Shown here: piece by piece, positions 34,482 to 42,049 of the stretch
Position numbering within the stretch: position 1 is the stretch's first letter
Layout of the letters: the number at the start of each line of letters is the position of its first letter
Source of the DNA: Bacteroidota bacterium
Lineage (GTDB): Bacteria; Bacteroidota; Rhodothermia; Rhodothermales; Rubricoccaceae
Direction of reading: 5' to 3'
Length of the DNA: 64,000 bases
NCBI GenBank assembly: GCA_039821555.1
Contig: JBCBNX010000006.1
Coordinates: 186,001-250,000 of the forward strand
The notes under the pieces: model-generated
The model's input: the letters and a program-made list of their open reading frames with translations, nothing else
The model's database searches: none
Told to the model about the DNA's origin: nothing
Made by a program: the position numbers and the translations under genes

Positions 34482-36108
34482 CCTGCGGTAACAGGTTGAC
34501 CAAGTCGCTCGCCTGCATCGAGCGCCCGTCCCGGCTGGCGGTGTAGCGGTCGGCGGCGGCAAGGCCGAGGTGGAGCGCGCAGACGGTGGCCTCGGAAGGA
34601 GCGGCGCCCTGGGCCAGGAGTCCGGCGATGCTGCCCGCGAGCACGTCGCCCGAGCCTGCCGTCGCGAGTGCGCTGTTGACCGAGGCCGCTACAAACGTGG
34701 GACCACCGGGCTGCCCGATAACGCTCGGTGCGCCTTTGAGCAGCAACACCGCGTTCCAGGCAGCGGCCCACTCTGGTACGATACACGTCCGGCGGTTCAG
34801 GTCGAGGTTGTCTGGATCCCCGCCCGACCCGGCGACGAGGCGGCGGAACTCGCCGAGATGGGGCGTGAGCACCCAGCGCGGTGAGTCGTAGCGATGGGCA
34901 ATCTGCCACACCGAGTCGTCTGCCTCAGCGAGCGCATTCAGGCCATCCGCATCCAGAACGACGGGCGTGTTGGGGAAGTCAGTCGCGAACGCATCGAGCA
35001 GGCGAAGGACGAGGCGCACCGTCTCTGGGTCACGTCCCAGGCCCGGGCCGATCAGCACCGACTTGGCCTTGTCGGCGCGTTCCAGGATTGCGTCGAGCGC
35101 AGCCTCAGCGATGCCACCGCCTTCCGTCGTGGGCAGCCCGAGCGTGGCGATGGCGGGCGCCTGCGCGTCGATAGCGCGCTGCGTATCCGGCGTGGTGGCG
35201 CAGACGACGTAGCCCGCCCCGATCCACGCCGCGGCCTGCGCCGCGAGCACGGCTGCGCCCGTGTAGCCGTTCGAGCCCGCTACGACGAGCGCCATACCGA
35301 CTTCGTACTTGTGCGCGTCCGGGGCACGTCCTGGCAGTGCCGCGCTCACGTAGGCATCGGTGGGGAGGTACGCGCACCCCGGCATCCGCATCACCTCGTC
35401 CTCAATGTGCTTCGGAATGCCAATGTCGACGGTTACGACATCGCCTGCGCAGACCTCGCCGTCGCCATGCAGGAGCCCCGTCTTTTGACGCCCCATCGTC
35501 ACGGTGAGATCGGCGATGACAACGGCTTCGTCTTCTTCGACGCCCGTGTCGCTGTTGATGCCGGTGGGGATGTCGATCGATACCACCTTGGAGTACAGCA
35601 CGCTCAGCGCCGCCATCGACTGGATGGGTTCCCGAAGCTCGCTGTTGACCCCGATGCCGAGGAGCGCGTCGATGGTGAGCTGGGGCCAGAACTTGTATTC
35701 GATTAGGTGTCGCATAGCGACCGCATCATGACTCTCATCTACATGGCGTAGTTCGAGCAAGCGTGTAGTGGAGGCAGCAAGGCGTTTCAGCAAGGCAAAG
35801 TTGAGCGCGGTCTCCGGGCTTGCGTTGTGCTCGGTGGCTGTCGTGAGGACGATGACCGACGCTCCCGCCTGGCTCAGGAGTCTTGCGACGGCTAACCCAT
35901 CGCCGCCGTTGTTGCCCTTGCCCGCGAGGACGAGTACGTGCTTGTGCTTCATTGGCCCGTAGCGTTCCGCGATGGCACGCACGGCCCCGCGTGCTGCTGT
36001 CTCCATGAGCGTGAAGCCGGGGATGCCGAAGTCCTCCATCGTCGCGCGGTCCGCCTCGCGCATGGCGGCGGTGGAGTAGACGGGCGTGCAGAGGTCGAGG
36101 TGGCGCAT
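34465..36108 (-). CDS. nnr: bifunctional NAD(P)HX epimerase / ADP-dependent dehydratase
   Basis: 547 residues from the ATG at 36108; the frame extends upstream to 36255 through a repeat and is not coding there. N-terminal NnrE domain (~1-220): TAAMREADRATMEDFGIPG, LAGKGNNGGDGLAVARLL, DALLGIGVN. C-terminal NnrD domain (~235-540): MALVVAGSNGYTGAAVLAAQAA, GPGLGRDPE, VVLDADGLNAL, TPHLGEF and NSALATAGSGDVLAG. The enzyme repairs hydrated NADH and NADPH. Typical length for the fused form. VanZ lies downstream on the same strand. Confidence 0.95.
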   Translation of the reverse strand: MRHLDLCTPVYSTAAMREADRATMEDFGIPGFTLMETAARGAVRAIAERYGPMKHKHVLVLAGKGNNGGDGLAVARLLSQAGASVIVLTTATEHNASPETALNFALLKRLAASTTRLLELRHVDESHDAVAMRHLIEYKFWPQLTIDALLGIGVNSELREPIQSMAALSVLYSKVVSIDIPTGINSDTGVEEDEAVVIADLTVTMGRQKTGLLHGDGEVCAGDVVTVDIGIPKHIEDEVMRMPGCAYLPTDAYVSAALPGRAPDAHKYEVGMALVVAGSNGYTGAAVLAAQAAAWIGAGYVVCATTPDTQRAIDAQAPAIATLGLPTTEGGGIAEAALDAILERADKAKSVLIGPGLGRDPETVRLVLRLLDAFATDFPNTPVVLDADGLNALAEADDSVWQIAHRYDSPRWVLTPHLGEFRRLVAGSGGDPDNLDLNRRTCIVPEWAAAWNAVLLLKGAPSVIGQPGGPTFVAASVNSALATAGSGDVLAGSIAGLLAQGAAPSEATVCALHLGLAAADRYTASRDGRSMQASDLVNLLPQVLFDF

Positions 36109-36123
36109 GAGGTCGTGTGATCT

Positions 36124-36267
36124 GTCATCCTGAGCGAGCGCAGCGAGTCGAAGAGCTTGCCCTCGCGGAGGCGGGGGATCTGGGTCCAGCATTGCGCTCC
36201 GAAAAGGTCTGGAAGCTGGTACCAAGATCCTTCGACTCCGGTCCTGCGGACCCACGCTCAGGATGAC
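36124..36267. repeat. intergenic palindromic repeat element (copy 2)
   Basis: Left arm 36124-36158 (gtcatcctgagcgagcg...gtcgaagagctt) and right arm 36225-36267 (agatccttcgactccgg...acgctcaggatgac) are inverted copies separated by about 66 nt. Same sequence family as 14434-14557. It lies in the divergent gap between the NAD(P)HX gene and the acetoacetyl-CoA ligase gene. Confidence 0.75.
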
Positions 36268-36337
36268 ACCGGGGAGAAGGCAATGGCTGGCTGCACCCTA
36301 ACGTATTCTTACCCTCACACACTCTCGTCGCTACTTT

Positions 36338-36369
36338 CACACGTCCGCACCTCCATACGTCCACACTTC
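36338..36369. repeat. degenerate octamer array before the acetoacetyl-CoA ligase gene
   Basis: Four 8-nt units in phase: cacacgtc, cgcacctc, catacgtc, cacacttc, ending 4 nt before the ATG at 36374. Confidence 0.6.
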
Positions 36370-36373
36370 CCCC

Positions 36374-38422
36374 ATGCCCCTCTGGACGCCGCCCGCCTCA
36401 TGCCTCGACCGCGCGCACCTCACGCAGTACCGGGCCTGGCTCGCCAATCGCCCCGGGCTCGGCGTGCCCGACGCCGCACTGCAGCCCGACGCCGAGGGCT
36501 ACGAAGCGCTCTTGCGCTGGTCCGTCGCCGACGTGGACCGCTTCTGGCAAAGCCTCTGGCGCTACTTCGACGTGATCGCGCACACGCCCGCGACGCGCAT
36601 CCGTAGCGGTGGCCCAGAAGACGGCGGCGTTGGGCCGGGCACGCGCTGGTTCGAGGGCGCGACGCTCAACTACGCCGAGCATTCGTTCCGGCACCAGAAC
36701 AGCAAGCATCCAGCGCTCATCTTCCAGTCGGAGCGCGGAGCGGCGGCCGGGAGCGCGCCTGTCGAGGTGTCGTGGGACGACCTCACGGCGGCTGTGGCAG
36801 CGTTTCAGGGTTTCTTGCGGAGCGAGGGCATCGGCCCTGGCGACCGGGTGGCGGCCTACCTCCCGAACGTGCCGCAGGCGGTCGTCGCGTTCCTCGCCAC
36901 GGCGTCGCTCGGCGCGGTGTGGTCGTGCTGCTCGCCCGACTTCGGCGTGCGGACCGTCATCGACCGCTTCGCGCAGATCGAGCCGACGCTGCTGATCGCC
37001 ACGGACGGCTACACCTACGGCGGCAAGCCGTTCGACCGCAGCGCCGAAGTCGCCGAACTCCGCGCCGCGCTGCCGAGCGTCCGGCAGACGGTCTTCCTCC
37101 CGTACCTCGACCTCGACGCGCCCACGCCGCCGCCCGTCAACGAAATGGGCGCGATCCGATGGGCCGACGCCCTCGCCGCGCACCGCACCGACGCGCCGCC
37201 GACGTTCGAGCCGGTGCCATTCGACCATCCGCTGTGGGTGCTCTACTCGTCGGGCACGACGGGCAAGCCTAAGGCGATCACGCACAGCCACGGCGGCGCG
37301 CTCCTGGAGCACCTGAAGTATCTCGCCTTCCACAACGACACGCATCCCGGCGAGCGCTTCTTCTGGTTCACGACCACGGGTTGGATGATGTGGAATGTCC
37401 TCCAGGCGAGCCTGCTCCTCGGCGGCGTGCCGGTGCTCTACGACGGCAGCCCCGGCCACCCCGACCTCGGCGCGTTGTGGCGGCTTGCGGGCGCGCTCCC
37501 GATCCACCACTTCGGCACGAGCGCGCCCTACCTCACGGCGTGCATGAAGCAAGACCTGCGCCCCGGCGACATCACCGACCTCTCCGCGCTCCGCTCGCTC
37601 GGCTCGACTGGCGCGCCGCTCCCGGCCGAGGCGTTCGACTGGGTCTACGACGCCGTCTCGCCCGACGTGTGGCTCTGCTCGATGTCGGGCGGGACCGACG
37701 TGTGCACGGCGTTCGTGGGCGGCTGTCCGGGCAAGCCCGTCCACCGAGGCCGCATCCAGGGCCGCGCGCTCGGGGTGGCGCTCGCATCGTGGGGCGACGA
37801 CGGCGAGCCGGTAGGAGAGGGGTTAGGGGAGATGGTCGTCACCGAGCCGATGCCCTCCATGCCTGTCTTCTTCTGGGGCGACGCGGACGATGCTCGCTAT
37901 CGGGCGGCGTATTTCGAGACGTACCCCGGCGTCTGGCGGCACGGCGACTTCATCGAGTTGTTCGACGACGGCAGCCTCGTCATCCACGGGCGCTCTGACG
38001 CGACGCTCAACCGCCGCGGCGTTCGCATTGGGACCGCCGAGTTGTATGCGGTCCTCGACGGTCTCGGCTTTCTCCAGGACAGCCTCGTACTCAATCTCGA
38101 ACGGCCCGATGGCACCGACGTGATGCCGCTCTTCGTCGTCATGGCCGAGGGCGAGACGCTGACCGACGAACGCATCGCCGAGATCAAGCGCACGCTGCGT
38201 CAGGAATGCTCGCCGCGCCACGTGCCGGATGTCGTCGTCGCGGTGCCCGACGTGCCGTACACGCTCAGCGGGAAAAAGATGGAGGTGCCCGTCAAAAAGC
38301 TGCTCCTCGGTCTGGACACCGGCACCGCGCTCAACAAGGATGCTACGCGTAACCCTGCGGCGGTTGAGCACTTCGCTCAGATGGCAAATAGCTTCCGAGG
38401 CACCTATCTCGCGGAAAGTTGA
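36374..38422 (+). CDS. aacS: acetoacetate-CoA ligase
   Basis: 682 residues, usual for AacS. An N-terminal ACS-type region (WSVADVDRFWQSLWRYFDV) precedes the AMP-binding domain with VLYSSGTTGKPKAITHSHGG, GWMMWNVLQASLL, HFGTSAPYLTACMK and SMSGGTDVCTAFVGG. The C-terminal SGKKMEVPVKKLL carries the catalytic Lys. It activates acetoacetate with ATP to acetoacetyl-CoA. Acetoacetate is a product of fumarylacetoacetase, encoded at 45.6 kb, so tyrosine breakdown could feed it. The tetR gene follows 65 nt downstream. Confidence 0.95.
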   Translation: MPLWTPPASCLDRAHLTQYRAWLANRPGLGVPDAALQPDAEGYEALLRWSVADVDRFWQSLWRYFDVIAHTPATRIRSGGPEDGGVGPGTRWFEGATLNYAEHSFRHQNSKHPALIFQSERGAAAGSAPVEVSWDDLTAAVAAFQGFLRSEGIGPGDRVAAYLPNVPQAVVAFLATASLGAVWSCCSPDFGVRTVIDRFAQIEPTLLIATDGYTYGGKPFDRSAEVAELRAALPSVRQTVFLPYLDLDAPTPPPVNEMGAIRWADALAAHRTDAPPTFEPVPFDHPLWVLYSSGTTGKPKAITHSHGGALLEHLKYLAFHNDTHPGERFFWFTTTGWMMWNVLQASLLLGGVPVLYDGSPGHPDLGALWRLAGALPIHHFGTSAPYLTACMKQDLRPGDITDLSALRSLGSTGAPLPAEAFDWVYDAVSPDVWLCSMSGGTDVCTAFVGGCPGKPVHRGRIQGRALGVALASWGDDGEPVGEGLGEMVVTEPMPSMPVFFWGDADDARYRAAYFETYPGVWRHGDFIELFDDGSLVIHGRSDATLNRRGVRIGTAELYAVLDGLGFLQDSLVLNLERPDGTDVMPLFVVMAEGETLTDERIAEIKRTLRQECSPRHVPDVVVAVPDVPYTLSGKKMEVPVKKLLLGLDTGTALNKDATRNPAAVEHFAQMANSFRGTYLAES

Positions 38423-38452
38423 GTTCGAGCGGAACCGAGCAAGGATTCATTG

Positions 38453-38475
38453 ATTGACAATTTGTCTACAAGCGA
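38453..38475 (+). promoter_or_regulatory. putative TetR operator, site 1 (own gene)
   Basis: attgac-aatt-tgtc-ta-caagcga. The core tgac-N5-gtct is an imperfect palindrome. It is 12 nt before the tetR ATG and matches 19 of 23 positions with the element before the tolC-like gene at 39161. Confidence 0.6.
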
Positions 38476-38487
38476 ACGTATGTCGAT

Positions 38488-39138
38488 ATGACCGCTCCGT
38501 CCATCACCGCGCAGCGCCGCGCCGAAGAGAAAGAACAGCGCCGCCAGTCGATCCTCGACGCGGCGGCGGTGGTGGTGGCGCGCAAGGGCGTCGATGCGCT
38601 CACGATGGGCGACGTGGCCCGCGAGGCACGGCTTAGCCGGGGGCTGGTTTACTTCTACTTCCAGGACAAGCTCGACCTCCTCGACGGCCTCGCGCACCGC
38701 GCCGTGGCGAGCCTCGCCGACCGCTTCCGTGCCGCCGTGAGCGCCCACGCGACCGGCTTCGACCAACTCAACGCCATCGGGCGGGCCTATGTCCAGTTCG
38801 CCCACGAGCGCCCGGTGCTCTTCGAGGCGCTCGCCCGCTTCGAGACGCGCGAACTCGACCCCGCCGAAGCCGAGCACAACGAAGCCGCGGCCATGGACCG
38901 GAGCCAAGAACTCATGGGACTGATGGTCGAATCCATCCTGCGCGGGCAAGCCGACGGCTCCGTACGCGCAGGACTCGACCCGATGAAGACCGCGATGACG
39001 CTCTGGGGCTTCACGCACGGCATGATCCAGGTCGGCGCCATGAAGGAGGCCATGCTCGAACAGCAGTTCGGCTTCGACGCCGACGCGCTTCTCGACCACG
39101 CGTTTGAGACGATCAACCTCGCGCTCGCCCCCGCTTGA
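38488..39138 (+). CDS. TetR-family transcriptional regulator of the efflux set
   Basis: 216 residues. The N-terminal helix-turn-helix domain reads SILDAAAVVVARKGVDALTMG, VAREARLSRGLVYFYFQDKLDLLDGL. The C-terminal domain (AYVQFAHERPVLFEALARFE) is of the TetR ligand-binding type. It lies directly upstream of the tolC-adaptor-RND genes. A shared 23-nt element before its own start and before the tolC-like gene suggests that it represses both and is released by an efflux substrate. Confidence 0.92.
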   Translation: MTAPSITAQRRAEEKEQRRQSILDAAAVVVARKGVDALTMGDVAREARLSRGLVYFYFQDKLDLLDGLAHRAVASLADRFRAAVSAHATGFDQLNAIGRAYVQFAHERPVLFEALARFETRELDPAEAEHNEAAAMDRSQELMGLMVESILRGQADGSVRAGLDPMKTAMTLWGFTHGMIQVGAMKEAMLEQQFGFDADALLDHAFETINLALAPA

Positions 39139-39160
39139 TCCTCTTTTTTTTGTACCTCTC

Positions 39161-39183
39161 ATTGACGTTCTGTCAGCAAGCGA
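39161..39183 (+). promoter_or_regulatory. putative TetR operator, site 2 (efflux genes)
   Basis: attgac-gttc-tgtc-ag-caagcga, one nt before the ATG at 39185. The core tgac-N5-gtca is a palindrome. Same spacing and 19 of 23 identities with the site at 38453. Confidence 0.6.
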
Positions 39184-39184
39184 C

Positions 39185-40654
39185 ATGACGAAAGTACTAG
39201 CACCTCTCCTCGCCATCGCAGCGCTCCTCTTCGGGCCTGCACTGCGCGCCCAGGACGCGCCCGTATCCGCCCCCACCGCTGTGCTAGACGCCTACGTGGC
39301 CGAGGCGCTCGCGAGCAACCTCGCGCTCCAGCAGCAGGCGCTCGACCTCGACGCGGCCCGCTACGCGCTCGACGCGGCTCGGCGCAGCTTCTTCCCCACG
39401 CTCTCCGTCGAGGCGCGCTTCTCCCGTGCAGGAGGGGGGCGCACGATCGACCTCCCGCTCGGCGACCTCCTCAACCCGGCGTACGGCACGCTCAACGACC
39501 TCCTCGGGGCGCAGGGCGAGGACCCGTCGTTCCCAACGCTCTCCAACGAGACTGTTCCATTCCTCCGCGAGCAGGAGCAGGAGACGCGCCTCCGCGTGAT
39601 CCAGCCGCTCTACGAGCCGCGCCTGAACGCGGCGGTCCGGCTCAACCGCCACCTCGTCGCGTCGCAGGAGGCCGGGGTCGAAGCGCTCCGGCAGCAGCTC
39701 GTGCGCGATGTCAAGGTGGCCTACTTCCAGTACCTCCAGGCCGAGCGCGCCACCGCCATCTTCGCCGCGGCGGGCGACCTCGTGACGGAGAATCTGCGTA
39801 CGACCGAGCGGCTGCGGCGCAACGACCGCGTTCTCGCCGACGCCGTGCTGCGGGCACGCGCCGAGACGTTCGCCGTCGAGCAGCAGCAGGCCGAGGCGGC
39901 CGCCGACCGCGACCGAGCGCGCTCCTACGTCAACTTTCTCCTCAACCGCGCGCTCGACACGCCGCTGGAGCGCATCGAGGCCGAAACGCTGCCGGACGCT
40001 GCGCCGTCGACGTGGGTGCAGCCTGTCGTCCTGGCCAGCGCTGAAGCGTCCGTGGCAGACGACCCTGCGTTTGACGTAGCCCTCGCGGCCATGCAGGACG
40101 CGGCCGTGGCGCAGCGCCGCGAGCTCACCCAGCTCGGCGCCGCTATCGAGGCACAGCAGGCGAACGTATCGCTGAGCCGCGCGAGCTACCTCCCAAGCGT
40201 CGCGCTCGCCGTAGATGGTGGCATTCAGGGTGAGGGGTACGGCTTCACCGGCGACGCGCCGTACTACCTCGCCTCGGTCGTGCTCTCCTGGAAGCTCTTC
40301 GACTTCGGTGCGGACCGAGCCCGCATCCGCGAGGCGCAGGTGGCGGTCGAGCGGACGCGACTGACACGGACCGAAGCCGCGCAGCAGATCCGCCTTCAGG
40401 TGCAGGATGCCTACGACGCGGTCCAAGTCGCGCGGGCCACACTTACGACGGCCGAAGAACGGGTCGCGGCAGCGTCGGAGGGGTTCCGGCTCACGCAGCG
40501 ACGTGTCGCAGAAGGCCAGCTCAACCAGGTCGCCTTCGTGGACGCCCGGACCGCGCTTACCAGTGCCGAACTCAACCTCAACGTCACCCGCTACGCCCTT
40601 CTCGCGCGCCTCGCCGATCTCGAATTCGCGGTCGGGAGCGCGGTGCTGGAGTGA
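39185..40654 (+). CDS. TolC-family outer-membrane efflux protein
   Basis: 489 residues from the ATG at 39185, which starts a signal peptide (MTKVLAPLLAIAALLFGPALRAQ). Long amphipathic helices rich in Ala, Gln, Arg and Glu occur in two similar halves: LRRNDRVLADAVLRARAETFAVEQQ in the first and a later RLTQRRVAEGQLNQVAFVDARTALTSAE. This is the outer membrane efflux protein repeat. It should form the trimeric outer-membrane duct for the adaptor and RND pump encoded next. Confidence 0.93.
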   Translation: MTKVLAPLLAIAALLFGPALRAQDAPVSAPTAVLDAYVAEALASNLALQQQALDLDAARYALDAARRSFFPTLSVEARFSRAGGGRTIDLPLGDLLNPAYGTLNDLLGAQGEDPSFPTLSNETVPFLREQEQETRLRVIQPLYEPRLNAAVRLNRHLVASQEAGVEALRQQLVRDVKVAYFQYLQAERATAIFAAAGDLVTENLRTTERLRRNDRVLADAVLRARAETFAVEQQQAEAAADRDRARSYVNFLLNRALDTPLERIEAETLPDAAPSTWVQPVVLASAEASVADDPAFDVALAAMQDAAVAQRRELTQLGAAIEAQQANVSLSRASYLPSVALAVDGGIQGEGYGFTGDAPYYLASVVLSWKLFDFGADRARIREAQVAVERTRLTRTEAAQQIRLQVQDAYDAVQVARATLTTAEERVAAASEGFRLTQRRVAEGQLNQVAFVDARTALTSAELNLNVTRYALLARLADLEFAVGSAVLE

Positions 40655-40695
40655 GCAGCCTCCCCCCGCCTCGTTCCCCATGAAGGGTCACGAGG

Positions 40696-40756
40696 CTGTC
40701 CCCCTCACCTGTGAGGGGGACAGTTCGGCCGCCGTCCAGGCGTGTCGAACAGGGGG
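40696..40756. repeat. 61-nt repeat, copy A, with perfect hairpin
   Basis: ctgtccccctcac (40696-40708) and gtgagggggacag (40711-40723) form a perfect 13-bp stem. The element continues to caggggg at 40756. The reverse complement of 41914-41974 matches it at about 50 of 61 positions. The two copies bracket the adaptor gene in opposite orientation. Confidence 0.75.
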
Positions 40757-40818
40757 AGTCGCCGCAGCACATGCTCTCATCTCAACAGCTTCGCCTGTCA
40801 TCATCATCGAGTCTAGTT

Positions 40819-41898
40819 ATGCCGTTCTACCTTCGTCTCCTCATTGCTAGTGCTGGTGCGTGCGTCGTGCTGCTCCTCTGGAGCGGGTGCGGCGAGGCTA
40901 TTGCTGATACGCCGCCGGTATCGCCCGCCATCCCTGTCGAAATCGCTGCGGTGGAGCAGGCGGAGGGGGCCTTGCCAATTCGCACGAGCGGGCGGCTCGC
41001 GCCTAAGTCCGAGCGCGTGCTCTCGTTCAAAGTTGGCGGCCTTGTCGCCCGCATCAATGCCGATGAGGGCGACCTCGTACGGGCGGGACAGGTGCTCGCC
41101 CGCATCGATCCCCGCGAGATCGACGCGCAGGTGCTCCAGGCCGAAAGCGCGCTCGACAAGGCGCAGCGCGACCTCGCCCGCGCGGAGCGGCTGCTCGCGG
41201 ACTCGGTCGCCACGCTCGAACAGGTACAGGACGCACGCACGGGCGTGGAAGTGGCGCAAGCAGGCTACGACATCGCGGCGTTCAACCAGCGCTTCGCGAC
41301 CATTACGGCCCCGGCATCGGGGCGCGTGCTGCGGCGGATGGCAGAGCCGAACGAGCTCGTCCAGCCCGGTCAGCCGATCCTCGCCCTCGGGACGACCGGC
41401 GACGGCTGGGTCGTCCGCGCCGGGCTGGCCGACCGCGACGTGGTGCGCCTCACCGTGGGCGACGTCGCCAAGGTCCGCTTCGGAGCCTACCCAGGCGAAG
41501 TGTTCCAGGGCCGCGTCACGGAGATCGCCAGCGCTGCCGACCTGGCGACGGGCACATTCGAGGTCGAGGTCGCCGTGCCCGACCCCGGCGGGCGGCTGAA
41601 GGCGGGCTTCGTCGCGGACGTCGAGATCCAACCCAGCACGGGGAGCGGCTATGCCGTCATCCCCATCGACGCGCTCGTGGCGGGCGACGGGACGACGGGC
41701 GCGGTCTTCACCGTCGATGCTGCCGAGATGGATAGCACCGGCTCGCATACCGTAGCCCGCCGCACGGTCGAGATCACCGCGCTCTCCAGCGACCGCCTCG
41801 CCGTGCGGGCTGGACTGGACGGGGCTGCGCACGTCGTCACGACCGGCGCGGCCTACCTCGCCGACGGCGACCGTGTGCGCGTGGCCGACGCGCCGTAG
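40819..41898 (+). CDS. RND efflux periplasmic adaptor (membrane fusion) lipoprotein
   Basis: 359 residues from the ATG at 40819. The signal ends in a lipobox (LLLWSGCGE), so it is anchored in the inner membrane. The lipoyl/hairpin regions are SFKVGGLVARINADEGDLVRAGQVLARIDPREI, a coiled coil (QVLQAESALDKAQRDLARAERLL) and ATITAPASGRVLRRM. Beta-barrel and membrane-proximal domains follow. It links the RND pump with the TolC-like duct. The gene is separated from both neighbours by copies of a 61-nt repeat, unusual inside an efflux operon. Confidence 0.93.
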   Translation: MPFYLRLLIASAGACVVLLLWSGCGEAIADTPPVSPAIPVEIAAVEQAEGALPIRTSGRLAPKSERVLSFKVGGLVARINADEGDLVRAGQVLARIDPREIDAQVLQAESALDKAQRDLARAERLLADSVATLEQVQDARTGVEVAQAGYDIAAFNQRFATITAPASGRVLRRMAEPNELVQPGQPILALGTTGDGWVVRAGLADRDVVRLTVGDVAKVRFGAYPGEVFQGRVTEIASAADLATGTFEVEVAVPDPGGRLKAGFVADVEIQPSTGSGYAVIPIDALVAGDGTTGAVFTVDAAEMDSTGSHTVARRTVEITALSSDRLAVRAGLDGAAHVVTTGAAYLADGDRVRVADAP

Positions 41899-41913
41899 CT
41901 GACTCAGAAGAAA

Positions 41914-41974
41914 CCCCCTGCTTGACACGCCTGAACGGCGGTCAAGCTGTCCCCCTCGCACGCGAGAGGGACAG
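41914..41974. repeat. 61-nt repeat, copy B, inverted relative to copy A
   Basis: Runs from ccccctg to gacag; the hairpin arms ctgtccccctcgc (41947-41959) and gcgagagggacag (41962-41974) pair with one mismatch. Its reverse complement aligns over the full length of 40696-40756. Confidence 0.75.
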
Positions 41975-42049
41975 TTCGAGGAGCGCATGCGACGAGAACA
42001 GGGGGGGTGCCACGCCAGACTTCGAACATTCACCTCGCCACCCACTCCA

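Noticed and set aside
34465..36255. Start of the NAD(P)HX enzyme at 36255
   Set aside because: The extra 49 residues would be encoded by the palindromic repeat at 36124-36267; the family start is at 36108.
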